Assembly (NCBI GenBank): GCA_907163345.1
Contig: CAJQUN010000021.1
Location: 8,308,001-8,372,000, forward strand
Reading direction: 5' to 3'
Length of the DNA stretch: 64,000 nt
Source of the DNA: Haberlea rhodopensis
Taxonomy: Eukaryota; Streptophyta; Magnoliopsida; Lamiales; Gesneriaceae
Part shown: positions 46,401-57,758 of the stretch, piece by piece
Numbering within the stretch: the stretch's first letter is position 1
Layout of the letters: each line of letters opens with the position of its first letter
Program-made: the position numbers and the translations under genes
The notes under the pieces: model-generated
Told to the model about the DNA's origin: nothing
Seen by the model: the letters and a program-made list of their open reading frames with translations, nothing else
Databases searched by the model: none

Positions 46401-49400
46401 GTCAGAACTTTTCTGACTCAGAAGATGGCAAGACTCGCATAGAAAATCTAAAACCTAGAGAAGTCAAGAAGCCTGAAGACAGGATATGGTCTGTCTCAGC
46501 GTGTAGGCAATCTAAGGTTGGATCAAACAGCAAGGATAAATTGAAGCATGAGAAATTTATTCAAGCAGAGAAGGCAGCACGAACTGCAAAACACAAGAAA
46601 TGGTAGAGACAACTTTAAAGAAGAATGTCAGTTTTGGCAATAATTCACGTGACAAAGCATGTGCACCTGATTGATATAATCAATTTCCTTGACAAATTGT
46701 GATAATTTTGTTTGAAGTATACAAGATTTGCAGAAGCATAAAATAAGGAAACTCTTAATATGCCAGATTATATTTTTAATAATCAAGGAATTTTTTTTAA
46801 AATTTCAAAAATAAATTATAAGAGGCCAATAGATAGAGAAGTAGCATTGTACTAATGTTTCCATGATCTAAAGCATAGAATTGTAGAGAGAAATTAAATT
46901 TAGTACAGAATCTGACATTAAGTGTAGGCATTGGAAATAATTCTGGCTCTATTTTACAGATTGTTAAGCAAATCAGGACTTGATAGTAAAATACTTGTGA
47001 AACTAATGTTCTTTCGTGATAACAGCCATAAATCTTTATTCTGGCAGAGAAATACTTTACAAATGTGTTGGAAGTTGGGACTAAAATATGATTCTGAAGG
47101 CTGATGACAAACATGCATTAATTGGCTTAAGAAAAGATGTTTATGAAGACTTCCAATGTGCAGTTAAATCCATTTGGTCAAGAGAGATTGTAGAAGAAAA
47201 AAAATAGGGCAAGTGTATGGGCTTAGACACTAGCACAAGTTTACCGGTCAAGACTACTATCAACACAGCTTTGAAATATTATCGACCAAGACAAAATTTC
47301 GGATACGGGAATTGGTTAAAGAACCATTTTTCAGAAAAAAGGATATACTTGAAAGGCGTGCTCAACCGATTGCTTCAAAAGGCTAAAAAATATTGAAGTT
47401 GTGTGGAGGATTCTCAGCCAAGAAAAATGAAATTGCCCGAGTGTCTAAATAAGGAACGGAATTACCCACCAACATTTCCTGTTTTAGCCACTCGATTTCA
47501 TCCTTCTGGCATTTTGCATATTTATTAGAAATCACCCTTATCGACTCCTCCCACTCTTCGCAATTTGCTGCTCTTTCAACTCTGGATTCCCCCACCCCAT
47601 ATTTTTTTCGCTTTTGTTTCGGCGGCCCCTTCTCAGCAGCTTTGAGGCATGAACACGTTTCTTTTCCTGCTTCAATTTCATTGTGTCAATGTGTTTCCGA
47701 CCCATGAGCCCTTCTCGTCAAGCCATCCTTCATTTCAGTACCCATAACAATGATTGAAGCATCCCCAACTATCTCATTGAACCCTGTCTCTCCCCATTTA
47801 CATCCCACCTCTTCCACCGAGTCCAAGTGCCCTGTTAGCAAATTGAATCTGAATTTTGTTGCCCTTTTGGCCCTTACCATAGTTATTAAAGGCGCATAAC
47901 GCACTGGAGCGCAAAGGTGTCCTGGGGCTATAGCGCATAGCGCCGACGCGAAGTGCGCGCTTTACTAAAGTACAACGCACTAACTTATAGATTCTTAATA
48001 TATCAAAAATATCTATAAATTTTAACAGTTATAAATAGACAAACTTAAAGATAACAAAGTTAAATAATAAAGTAAGCTCAAATAACAACAAAATTAAATA
48101 AAATATTAAATGTCGTAATGCAAAAATATCGTTCAACAAATATTAAAATTGAAAAATTCTTACACATTAAACTACCCAAAGTTTCAAAAAAAAAAAAAAC
48201 TATCTTTAGCTTTAAGATCAATGTCGTCTTCATCATCTGTATTATCACCAAATTTCTAGCGCTCAACATCATTTTCTTCCTCTAGCTTGGCTAAAAAAAA
48301 AAAAGCAATGTATGTAACAATTAATCCTAACATTCTCTAGCTGGGGCTATTTTTTATAAGTCCAAATATATATAAATATAATGGCCCAACCAAACCTTAA
48401 TCAATAGCAGATACTATAGCAGCCTATACTATCAGTCTTTAACAAAGGCGCGCTAAAGCGCGTGCTTGGTTATGAGTAAAAGCACAGGAAGCGCGCAAAG
48501 GCGCGCCTTTCCAAAACAAGGAGCGCAAAGAGCTGCGAGGCGCAAGACCTGAGCCTTGGGCTAAAGCGCGGTAAAGCGCGCGCCCTGCGGGCTTTTAATT
48601 ACTATGGCCCTTACTTCTTCAGTTTTCTTTTCCTCTTTCTTGCTCTCATTCGCAGCCAAAGCACCGTTGTTTCCCTATCCACTGCGGTAGAAGGTGAAGA
48701 AAAACTCGTTGTTGTTGCTACAACTTTCTTAACCTCCAAAGCGTCCTTAGCAGGCCCGCCTGCCGATGGCGCATCAGCATACTCTCTAATTTTTTAAACA
48801 CAGATGCAACAACAATTGCCCTAATCAGGTCAATTGCTCCCTCAACAGATAGCATCATGAGACTGGGAGTAGTTTGAGTGATTTTCCCCTCTCCTTTCAT
48901 GACCCAGTACGCCACCAATCGCACCTCCATGTTTAGTGCGCTTAAAATATTGTTGAACCATTCACAAAAAAAATAATAAAAAAAAACACAACGCCACCAT
49001 ACAAATATACACACAGATTTCCTTCATCAGAGTTGATAATGGAAAGTGGATGTTTATACGCCTCCATTAAGTAGGCTTTGGATGGCTCTATACATAGTTA
49101 TTAAAGGCGCGCAAGGTGCTGCGAGGCGCTTATTAAAGGCGCGGAAGGCGACACGAGGGTTTATGGCATAATCATTAGAAAGCTTTGAACGCACTGTAAC
49201 TGTAAAACTTTAGCATCCATAAACCATATTATCAACCACAAGTTATAGCATTCAAGGGCGGAATAAAGTGTGGTTGGGCAATAGCCATCACATCATTGAT
49301 AGAATTTCTAGAAATATAGAGAAAATTAACAACCTCGACAGGAGTCGCCAAAACTAGCAGATGTTGAATGGATTCAATAAAGATGCCAGACTTCGTTTTG

Positions 49401-52120
49401 CCCAGGCCAACAGCACAAATAGCTTGTTCATCTCCGCTATATTCTGGACATTGGCCATCCCTGCATGCAAAACAAGTGTTAAGATGAAACTTGCACGCAA
49501 AAAAAGAAAAAAAAAACAAATACTTATTATAGAAAAGGAGTAGTCAAACAGGACTACAAAACGTATAGTCACTGAGGAACTTTCATCAAGTCAGGTCCGG
49601 GTCCATAACATTTAAATGTCTCCATTCAGTAAATAATATGGATTTGCGATGTAACTTAAAATTCGGATCCTAATATCTCATGCGGATACGGGATCAGGTC
49701 TGGAATTAAAATTCATTAATTGTAGTCGTCCGATCCTAGAAACCTAAACCTAATCCCATTTTGACAAGTTGATAGAGCTGGCATGGCCGCACCATCACTT
49801 TTTTTTACCTCCTTCTAAGAAATGAAAAAATTTGAATCCCCCCCCCCCCCCTAAAACTTTTTTTTCCACTGAAAACTGTCATTCTACTCCTGGAGATTTT
49901 CCACCTAGCAAATATATTGGCCCCAAATAGGATCCTCATCAGTAAATATATTTTAATGCAATACGTTAAACCTATAATTATTCTGACAGGGAACGACAAT
50001 GATTTCATGCAAGGAATTCTAACAAAAAAAATCATCCAATTTAATTTGACTAAACTTTTATTCTTGAACTCCTTTCCGCACACACAAAAAATGTAATATC
50101 CCTCACTATAACCTCAATTCCTAACATAACCGAAGACAAAGTAGTCTTTCTTAGTTTGAAGACAGCGTGCAAACTTGTAATACACTAATAATGCAGACAT
50201 ACTTTCACACAAATCCAAGAAATTTTTCTGACAGTTTCTATATGGGTCAACAACATTTTATTCACCACAATTAGTCATCATGTGCAAGTCTAGATATCAA
50301 TCTGTCACGAGATCCAACACTCCACAATTCTCACCACTTATCAAAACGCCAAAGAAATATAGAATTATCCACCGAAGCCCATGCACGCCGTATTTCTGGA
50401 AATATTCCACATAAAGCTGTTCCCTCTCCACCAGCTGTATTGTATCTCTCAATCAGTAGCGGAGGCAACTCCCAAGTGTCCACAACTTCAACCAAAGGAG
50501 GCCACTGAAATCAAAGCATGAAAGCTTAAAAGCAAATAATTTACAAAACAAGCAAAACATATTTGGCAGATCATCATAAAGATTGATCAATTTGACCGAG
50601 AACAAGCAAACCAATACCAAACAAGATTAACAATTAACATATTAATGGATAAGAAATTCCATTCATGGAACTGAAATACAGCAATTACCATAGTTATTCA
50701 ATATGGGAAGCGCACTAAGGCTTCATGGAGCCTAGGCGCAAGGAGAGAAGAGCGCTTTATCAGGTGAAACGCAAGGGCCCTAGAATGATATGCTAAAACC
50801 TAAATATCTGAAGAAAATTTCATCTCATAAAATTACAAATATATTATATTAATTAACGAATGGATAAAACAAATATGCATAGTATATATAAGTGAAAACA
50901 AATGTTCAATCTCTTGTTTTTCGTCAAGAATTTACTAGCTCTACAATGAATGCATGCTTAAAAGTGGATTTAAGCCTTTAAAGCACACCATGCCTTGGGC
51001 TTTATGGTTAAGGCACGGTCTTCAATGAATAGTCACGCCTTACCTTGTGTCGAGGCGCTAAGGCAGAGCCTTGATCCTAAACGCACACCCTCCAGACTTC
51101 GAATAACTATGGTAATTACCATTTGGCCTTACCATATTTGCCACGACAGACCTTTTAAAACCATCCTCAAAGAATAATAATAAGAGCACCAAATGTCATT
51201 GAATTAGACTTAAAAAATAAATCCGCACGTATTGATACTTTTAGTTCATTTTTTGGTTCAATCAAGAACTTCACAACGCAAAAAAAAAAAAAAACAAGCC
51301 TCTTCCCAATCTCCAACTATCGTCTATTGTGCCAAAACCTAAATGTCAAGCCAGCACTTTATCCGAAAATGGCATCCTTATTCACAAGTAGCCTACTCTC
51401 AAATCTCCACCATACACTTAAATCACCGTTATATACACAGTATCCTCTATGCCAAAACCTTAACGTTAAGCCAACGCTTCATCCATTAATGGCATCTTAT
51501 TCACAGTAGCACACTCTCAAATCTCCATCACACACCTAAATCACTGTTATATAGACAGCGAAATAAATATGGTGTTTGCTCTGCTCTTTTCCTTTCAACA
51601 CTGATTCCTCCAACCCAACACAAAAGAAAACCGAAGTAAAAAAACTTAATAGCTCGGACCATCCACCACTATAGCATAAGCTAAACCTTTTCTTTTCCCG
51701 GTGGTTCAGCTGTATTCACAAATTCTCTGTCTTCTTCTGAAAACCAAACACCATTTTTCAGCAGTTGTTCTCCAACCCTTTCATTCAAAAAAGAATCAAC
51801 CTAAATAAAGTCCAACCAATTATTATCATAAACTGAAACTATATAACCACAATCTCATAAATATCTAACTAAACCCACATACCTGACCCCAAATCAATCA
51901 TAAATCTTTTACGCAGTATTCTAATCAGTAGTTTCTACAGTTATACAAAAACACATACCTCGCGTGGGTGAGTGGAATAAGGATGACTAATGTATCTAGA
52001 AGCTTCCAGGGATTCTTCCAGATCCAGCTGCGAAGCTACCTCCCTGCCAATCCGGTCGCTGACGACTAGGCCGGCATTTGTGACATCACGCATCACAATC
52101 TCGTTTCCCCATGCCGCCAT
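37408..52120 (-). CDS. NUP155: nuclear pore complex protein NUP155 (13 coding exons)
   Basis: Scaffold nucleoporin of the inner ring (the NUP93 subcomplex partner) at the nuclear envelope. Coding exons: 51959-52120, 50335-50504, 49334-49460, 45604-45866, 43688-45344, 43393-43605, 42980-43227, 42451-42881, 42036-42241, 40967-41318, 39821-40039, 37668-37996, 37408-37525, all with GT-AG introns and consistent phases. The start is MAAWGNEIVMRDVTNAG; an upstream in-frame ATG at 52153 is possible. The N-terminal half is the Nup133/Nup155-type beta-propeller domain (GGQ-like PLVEVVDTWELPP, CPEYSGDEQAICAVGLGK, SDGVTMTCITC). The C-terminal half is the alpha-solenoid (GAGEAAAMCLMLAARI, EALFLLQLLSQH, KYFELLARYYVSKRQHVLAA, PFELWEICLEMLYFASYSGD) and it ends LLSPFPLDRF. 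The coding sum is 4495 bases, one more than a multiple of three, because of an extra base in exon 8. Corrected length would be about 1497 residues, usual for plant NUP155. Long introns 1-3 carry transposons. Confidence 0.96.
38310..38660 (+). pseudogene. LINE reverse transcriptase C-terminal fragment
   Basis: In mixed frames the plus strand reads GKWGWD, KVLKSQYGPLSWDTS and, later, LASTSLNWVFGSRDVGGGHG. This resembles the region after the reverse transcriptase in plant LINEs (W..KVL..KYG ... W.DI). Stops and shifts are present. It lies in the NUP155 intron between exons 11 and 12, on the opposite strand to the gene and next to the DNA polymerase relic. Confidence 0.5.
38690..39260 (-). pseudogene. 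family-B DNA polymerase relic, mitochondrial linear plasmid type
   Basis: The open part (39243-38863) reads MTLSSLSLKIFRQHY, then FIRRGYYGGHVDVYKPYGKN, then YYYDVNSLYPCIM, which is the conserved Dx2SLYP polymerase motif A region. LFGFIEAYVVC and GTLIFPTGK follow. After TGA at 38863-38865 the homology goes on as VFYSEELKFARSLGYHIIPL and, after a frame change, MYEKKSSPFENIILDLYESR and EAK. This pattern is that of protein-primed family-B polymerases carried by plant mitochondrial linear plasmids and their genomic insertions. Only about 185 residues of a much longer enzyme remain; exonuclease and C-terminal motifs are absent. It lies in a NUP155 intron in the same orientation as the gene. Confidence 0.83.
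42451..42881 (-). other. NUP155: NUP155 exon 8 with a one-base insertion
   Basis: The exon opens in frame as R-FYEAVVRLP, then reads a TGA 8 codons later. Shifting by one base restores LQKALTLDPAGDAFNEQ and the rest of the family sequence to the exon end. The extra base lies in CCAGTTGCAA near 42853-42857. Exons 7 and 8 sum to 679 bases where 678 is expected from flanking phases. If real, it truncates the protein at about residue 963 of 1497. Confidence 0.85.
47380..49014 (-). pseudogene. unidentified decayed coding stretch in NUP155 intron 3
   Basis: Minus-strand segments with coding character occur in order: MEVRLVAYWVMKGEGKITQT and VEGAIDLIRAIVVASV (49014-48800), VRAKRATKFRFNLLTGHLDS (about 47877-47810), KWGETGFNEIVGDASIIVMG, and VERAANCEEWEESIRVISNK to NPPHNFNIF (47575-47383). 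Frameshifts and a TIR element (47878-48606) interrupt it. The product is not recognised; a LINE-like or other retroelement ORF is one possibility. Confidence 0.4.
47878..48606. mobile_element. GCGC-rich non-autonomous TIR transposon
   Basis: 729 bp. Termini CATAGTTATTAAAGGCGC and (inverted) CATAGTAATTAAAAGCCCGC; 8-bp target duplication GCCCTTAC on both sides (47870-47877 and 48607-48614). The ends are packed with GGCGCGC/AAAGCGCG phrases, while the middle is AT-rich and non-coding. The 8-bp duplication fits the hAT superfamily; the assignment is tentative. Confidence 0.75.
49093..49165. mobile_element. fragment of the same GCGC-rich TIR family
   Basis: CATAGTTATTAAAGGCGCGC followed by GGTGCTGCGAGGCGC and a second TTATTAAAGGCGCGGAAGG. 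Only one end is recognisable; the right end was not found. Confidence 0.5.
50689..51111. mobile_element. second complete TIR element of the same family, in intron 1
   Basis: 423 bp. Perfect inverted ends CATAGTTATTC / GAATAACTATG. Flanks GCAATTAC (50681-50688) and GTAATTAC (51112-51119) form an 8-bp target duplication with one change. The interior shows GGCGC and AAGGC(A/G)C phrases like the element at 47878. Confidence 0.75.
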
Positions 52121-52868
52121 CTGGAGCTGGATACAATTGAACTTCGTTTCCACAAAAGCCCCAAGAAATTCCCAATATCTAGGTAAGAAAAATAGGTATT
52201 GAAATTTGAATTTAAGAAGAAAAATTGCAAGCCGATGGTTGATTACACGTTGAAATTTCCAGTCAAGACAAACGAAAATTTGGGGATTTTGGGCAGAAAA
52301 TGGGGTTTTGGAGGGGAACTGAGAGTCACTAGGGTTTTAATAGGAACTCCGGCGGGTAAATTCAGCCAAGATTTTCAAACACTTTTTTTGTATTTTCTTT
52401 TAATTTTATAGCCTATAATGTAATGATTTATTAATTTTTTAAAAATAAAAGAACATTAAAAATGAAAAAAAAAATACAAAAAATGGGTCTGAACTTGTAT
52501 TTGAAGTTGTCGGGGTGTGTATTGGTTATATACTTTTACTAACTTTTATGGATAAATTTAGAGGTATTTAATCTAGACTTTTATATTCTCCATACAAGTC
52601 TACTGATATTCAAATAAGATTTTTTGTAAAGTTCTTAAAAATCAGATGGTATTCCAACTTTACTTTTTGAAACTATATAAAAGTTTAGTGGTATCCAATT
52701 AATAACCTTTTCATTGACTTTTATGAAATCCTTTAGGAACAAATTATGAAACTATTGGTACAACTACAAAAACTAAAACAAAAAAAACTTCAACCCTACC
52801 CACTGACTTCTTTCACTATCGTGGAGGCCCCACAGTCTTTCTATAATGTCATTTTAGGAAGGCCGACA
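52121..52868. other. NUP155 upstream region
   Basis: Expected to contain the 5' UTR and promoter of NUP155. The first ~230 bases are moderately GC-rich, then the sequence turns AT-rich. No convincing TATA box or other gene was seen. Confidence 0.45.
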
Positions 52869-53313
52869 TGTGAGGGCCCGATCCTAATGTGGTGTTTAAT
52901 TAACACATAATGATTAATTTACGTAAACAGCGGAAGATTTATTTCAAAGGTCTTATCAAATGGCCCTAAAATTTTTTTCGCTTTTAGGTGATACATATAT
53001 AGTGATACTGAAAATACGTAATTCCAGTTTCCAATTTAACATGTTGAGCATAACATCCATATCAAGTATAAATCAACCAGTAGTAGAATACTTAAAATAC
53101 AGATACTCGGGGCATACCCCGGTAATTCAAAACATAATTAAAAATATTCTAACAACTACTGGGACGCAAAACATAAAATATAAACCTGAGCTCGCTCTCA
53201 AGGAGCTCTGGTATCTCTCGATGCGTCGCTGCAAGCATCGTCACTATGTCCTCCTGTAAAGCCTGTCATGTCCGAACAACAAAAGACATGACAGCCCCCA
53301 CAAAGGGGGTCAG
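52869..53313. repeat. LTR-like host sequence left of Copia-B
   Basis: Starts TGTGAGGGCCCGATCC, like a plant gypsy LTR. It contains ACAGCCCCCACAAAGGGGGT just before the copia insertion and resumes at 62010 on the other side (TACCCCAGTACGAG). Non-coding. Boundaries and orientation are uncertain. Confidence 0.4.
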
Positions 53314-54803
53314 TGTAAGTAACCCCATGAGCATACAGTGCAGCGGAATAAAATTATGGGATTACTAACACCGGACCTATACATAGGGATTCATATCGGA
53401 TTAGAGAATACATAAGAATCTCACCCTTGTAGCGTGTTTGAAGCAGAATCCACGGAGCAGCACCACGTCCAACGCCTTCTCCGAGTCAATAGCAAAACTC
53501 GATTGGTTTTGCCTCAACGGAATCCACACGATCAAATCGAGTGAAGGGATGGTTAATAACAAGTTGCTAGACAAGTTACTAAACCGGAACCAAAAACCAC
53601 ACTTTGATTCACAATCAAATTGGCACAAAATCACCAAGAACCACTCGGCTATGAAGTGGCCGAAAGTTCTTGATGGTGCGGCCGTGTGTCTTGCTTTTGG
53701 TGTTAGGTTTTGTGTTATGAAGTTCTCTTACCATTAAACACCTTGCAATCATATTATATATGATTAATTAAAGGCTTTCTTAAAGCTTCATGGGCTTAAG
53801 CCCATGATTTAATTAATCCTTATGATTATTAATTAAGACTCCTCTTAATTATTTAATTCATCCCATGAATTTAATTTCCCTTCTCGATTTAATCTTTTGT
53901 GCGACCCGATAGGATCTCGTAATGTTGGCAGTGACATAAAATCTCATTTTATGTTGCAAGCATTGAGCGGTATCTAGCAACACATCGATGCTACCCAAAT
54001 TACGAGAATGTCAATGACTCGACAATAACCTTTAGAACTTGTGATAATATTAATCATGTAACTTAATCCCTTTGTCCTTTGTGTTTAGATTGAACACGAG
54101 TCATGGAATAGTCATACTCGTATATTCAATCTTTATTTCTTGATCCCCAAGTAGAACTAGAATATACGAATAAGCTCGATATCTCATATCGACTCCTTCG
54201 AGCATGGCCATGCATTTTAGTTCTCACTTGATCAAGGGCCAAACACATCTCCTGTTATATAGGAGGGACAAATCCTATCTCGATCAGTCAACATCCCTCT
54301 ACATAATTCGTAGTGTATCCAATAGTCGCCTTTATAGATTACCCTGTTACGGGTAACGTTTGACGATATCAAGATACATAACTCCTTATGTTGGGATCTC
54401 TGATGATCACAAGTCGTAAGGATTGTATACATTATTATCACTATGAGAATTGCATATGACGATCATATAACTATCCATGTTGCATTCTCATGGTGGGTCT
54501 GTCCAGTACATCGTTCTCTAACATGTACCCATATGTTGATTTGATATCTCATATCAATGAACAATTCATCGATCAACATATACTAGTCTCTACGTATTAT
54601 CATTATCCCTTTTCATGGTAATACTTGACTAGGGACATCTTTAAGAATAATACAATATTATTCTAAGGACATTAACATATATATTAATTCACAATGCACA
54701 GTTAAAAGAATAATATATAATAATGAATTGCCATTCATAAATCCACAAACATTGTATGTCTTAAACAATCATCTAATGACTTGTCTTAGGGCATATCCCA
54801 ACA
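53314..54803 (-). repeat. Copia-B 3' LTR (left)
   Basis: 1490 bp, ends CATATCCCAACA. It shares the central part (GACCCGATAGGATCT and onward) with the Copia-A LTR but differs in the first ~450 bases. Confidence 0.93.
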
Positions 54804-54818
54804 AATCTCCCACTTGCA
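54804..54818 (-). other. Copia-B polypurine tract
   Basis: The minus strand reads AAGTGGGAGATT directly before the LTR, identical to Copia-A. Confidence 0.75.
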
Positions 54819-57758
54819 CTAAGACCACTCAGACATATACCTAATGCCTAGAGATCTAGTATGACGATCATGCTTCTGCTGTGACAGCGGCTTCGTCAAT
54901 GGGTCAGATACATTATCATCTGTTGGTACTTTGCATATTTTAACATCTCCCCTTTCAACGATTTCTCGAATGAAATGGAAACGCCTAAGTATGTGCTTGG
55001 ATCTTTGTTGAGATCTTGGTTCCTTAGCCAATGCGATCGCTCCATTGTTGTCACAATAGAGTTCTATCGGATCTTTAATGCTAGGCACCACTCCCAGTTC
55101 AGAAATGAACTTCCTCATCCAAACAGCTTCCTTTGCTGCATCCGAGGCAGCAATATACTCAGCTTCCGTTGTAGAATCGGCTACTGTTTCTTGCTTTGAA
55201 CTCTTCCAGCTTACAGCACCTCCATTTAGGCAATACACATATCCAGATTGCGATCGGAAATCATCTGTGTCGGTTTGGAAGCTAGCATCAGTGTAACCCA
55301 TTACATTGAGCTCTTCCTCACCTCCATAAATCAAGAATGTATCCTTAGTCCTTCTCAAGTACTTCAGGATGTTCTTGACAGCAATCCAGTGACCTTCACC
55401 TGGATCAACTTGATATCTGCTCGTCATGCTCAAAGCATACGATACATCGGGACGAGTACATATCATGGCATACATGATAGATCCAATAGCTGACGCGTAT
55501 GGAATCTTACTCATGCGTTGTCTCTCATCTGGTGTTGAAGGACACTGTTCCTTCGAGAGATAAATACCATGTGTCATAGGCACGAATCCTTTCTTGGATT
55601 CTTGCATGCTAAACCTTTTAAGCACCTTGTCTATGTATGTACTTTGACTTAGACCAAGAAGCCTTCTCGATCTATCTCTATAGATCTTGATTCCTAATAC
55701 ATAGGTGGCTTCTCCTAAGTCTTTCATCGAAAAGCAGTTCCCTAGCCAAATCTTTACAGATTGCAAGGCAGGGATATCATTTCCAATAAGAAGTATGTCA
55801 TCTACATACAACACTAGGAAAATGATTACGCTCCCACTGACCTTCTTGTAGACACAAGGTTCATCTTCATTTTTGATAAAACCAACCTCTTTGATTGCAT
55901 CATCAAAACGAAGATTCCAACTCCGAGAAGCTTGCTTCAATCCATAAATGGATCGTTGTAGCTTGCATATCTTTCCAGCATCCTTTGGATCGACAAAACC
56001 CTCGGGCTGTGTCATGTACACATCCTCGAGCAGATTTCCATTAAGGAAAGCTGTTTTGACATCCATCTGCCAGATTTCATAATCATGAAATGCAGCTATT
56101 GCAAGTAAGATCCTTATGGATTTAACCATGGCCACTGGTGAAAAGGTTTCATCATAGTCAATACCATGAATTTGTTTGAATCCTTTTGCAACCAGCCGAC
56201 ATTTATAGGTTTGTACGTTACCATCCATATCGGTCTTTTTCTTGAAAATCCATTTGCACCCTATGGGTCGTACCCCTTCAGGTGGATCAACCAAAGTCCA
56301 TACTTGGTTTGCATACATGGATTCCATCTCAGATTTCATGGCCTCTTGCCATTTCTCAGAATCATTGCCCATTATAGCTTGTTGATAAGATGACAGCTCA
56401 TCCTCATCAATAAGTAGTAAGTCACCTTGTTGAGTCACAAGAAATCCATATCTCTGTGGCTCCCGGTGTTCTCTTACAGACCTACGCTGGGCTTGTGTCT
56501 CTTGAGCAGGTACTTCTTCCACAACAGCTTGTGGTGCCTGCTCTGTTTCCATCTCAATCTCAGGTTCAGTGTTTTCTTGTGGTTGAACTTCACTAAGTTC
56601 TATTTTTCTCCCACTGGTTTTTCTAGAAATAAATTCTCTTTCAAGAAATACACCAGTCCGAGCAACAACTACTTTGTTCTCGGTGGGATAATAGAAATAG
56701 TACCCTTTCGTTTCCTTAGGATACCCCACAAATAAACACTTATCAGATTTGGGTCCAAGTTTGTTAGTGGCGTGACGTCTAACGAAAGCCTCACAACCCC
56801 AAATCTTCATAAAAGACATACTAGGACGCTTCCCAGTCCATATCTCATATGGTGTCTTTTCCACTGATTTAGATGGAACACGGTTCAGTAAGAAAATCGC
56901 TGTTTCTAGAGCGTGTCCCCAAACCGATATCGGAAGATCTGCATGACTCATCATTGATCTAACCATGTCTAACAAGGTTCGATTTCTCCTCTCGGATACA
57001 CCATTCCATTGTGGAGTATACGGAGGAGTGAGCTGTGGGACTATCCCACACTCCTTTAGATAGTCATGAAACTCTTGGCTTAAGTATTCACCTCCTCGAT
57101 CTGATCGAAGGATTTTGATACTCTTGCCAAGTTGGTTTTGTACTTCATTCTTGAAATCTTTGAACTTTTCAAAGGTTTCATGTTTATGTTTCATTAGGTA
57201 CACATACCCATATCTACTGAGGTCATCAGTAAATGTAACGAAGTATTGAAAACCACCTCTAGCTTGCGTACTTATTGGTCCACATACATCACTATGTATT
57301 AGTCCCAATAAAACATTTGCCCTTTCAACATGTCCCTTGAAAGGGGGTTTAGTCATCTTGCCCATTAAACAAGATTCGCATGTTTCATATGATTCAAAAT
57401 CAAATGAATCTAATACTCCATCCTTATGAAGTTTAGATATGCGGTTCTCGTTTATGTGGCCCAAGCGACAGTGCCAGAGATAAGTCGGATTACAATCATT
57501 ATTTTTAATCCTTTTAGTATTTATGTTATAGATAGGCATATCAAGATTTAATACATAAAGACCATTCACCATTTGTGCACTAGCATAAAACATATCATTT
57601 AAATAAATAGAACAACAATTGTCCTTTATTATAAATGAAAAACCATACTTGTCTAAACAAGAAATAGAAATAATGTTTTTAGTAATTGAAAAGGCACAAA
57701 ATAACAGTCTTTTAAAATCAGTGATAAACCAGAAGGTAAAGCTAAATGATAATCTCAT
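54819..57758 (-). CDS. pol: Copia-B Pol (integrase, reverse transcriptase, RNase H), open frame
   Basis: 979 codons open. The first ~25 residues come from a frameshifted start; the real homology begins at TKNIISISCLDKYGFSFI. Domains in order: GAG-pre-integrase zinc motif (LWHCRLGHINENRISKLHKD ... CESCL) at about residues 95-140; integrase core with catalytic D-D-E in IHSDVCGP, LRSDRGGEY and NGVSERRNR at about 155-290; reverse transcriptase with AFLNGNL and the catalytic YVDDILLI near residue 650; RNase H with TDASF, TTEAEY, CDNNGAI and VSDPLTKPL. All catalytic residues are kept. Normally this is part of one Gag-Pol polyprotein; here it is cut off from gag by frameshifts near 57690-57760. Confidence 0.92.
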   Translation of the reverse strand: MRLSFSFTFWFITDFKRLLFCAFSITKNIISISCLDKYGFSFIIKDNCCSIYLNDMFYASAQMVNGLYVLNLDMPIYNINTKRIKNNDCNPTYLWHCRLGHINENRISKLHKDGVLDSFDFESYETCESCLMGKMTKPPFKGHVERANVLLGLIHSDVCGPISTQARGGFQYFVTFTDDLSRYGYVYLMKHKHETFEKFKDFKNEVQNQLGKSIKILRSDRGGEYLSQEFHDYLKECGIVPQLTPPYTPQWNGVSERRNRTLLDMVRSMMSHADLPISVWGHALETAIFLLNRVPSKSVEKTPYEIWTGKRPSMSFMKIWGCEAFVRRHATNKLGPKSDKCLFVGYPKETKGYYFYYPTENKVVVARTGVFLEREFISRKTSGRKIELSEVQPQENTEPEIEMETEQAPQAVVEEVPAQETQAQRRSVREHREPQRYGFLVTQQGDLLLIDEDELSSYQQAIMGNDSEKWQEAMKSEMESMYANQVWTLVDPPEGVRPIGCKWIFKKKTDMDGNVQTYKCRLVAKGFKQIHGIDYDETFSPVAMVKSIRILLAIAAFHDYEIWQMDVKTAFLNGNLLEDVYMTQPEGFVDPKDAGKICKLQRSIYGLKQASRSWNLRFDDAIKEVGFIKNEDEPCVYKKVSGSVIIFLVLYVDDILLIGNDIPALQSVKIWLGNCFSMKDLGEATYVLGIKIYRDRSRRLLGLSQSTYIDKVLKRFSMQESKKGFVPMTHGIYLSKEQCPSTPDERQRMSKIPYASAIGSIMYAMICTRPDVSYALSMTSRYQVDPGEGHWIAVKNILKYLRRTKDTFLIYGGEEELNVMGYTDASFQTDTDDFRSQSGYVYCLNGGAVSWKSSKQETVADSTTEAEYIAASDAAKEAVWMRKFISELGVVPSIKDPIELYCDNNGAIALAKEPRSQQRSKHILRRFHFIREIVERGDVKICKVPTDDNVSDPLTKPLSQQKHDRHTRSLGIRYMSEWS

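Noticed and set aside
49838..49852. Poly-C run in NUP155 intron 2
   Set aside because: Simple homopolymer of about 14 C; likely low complexity or a sequencing-sensitive site, with no functional context.
52500..52800. Possible MITE upstream of NUP155 (GGTGTGTATTGG ... CCAATTAATAACC)
   Set aside because: No convincing inverted ends or target duplication could be matched.
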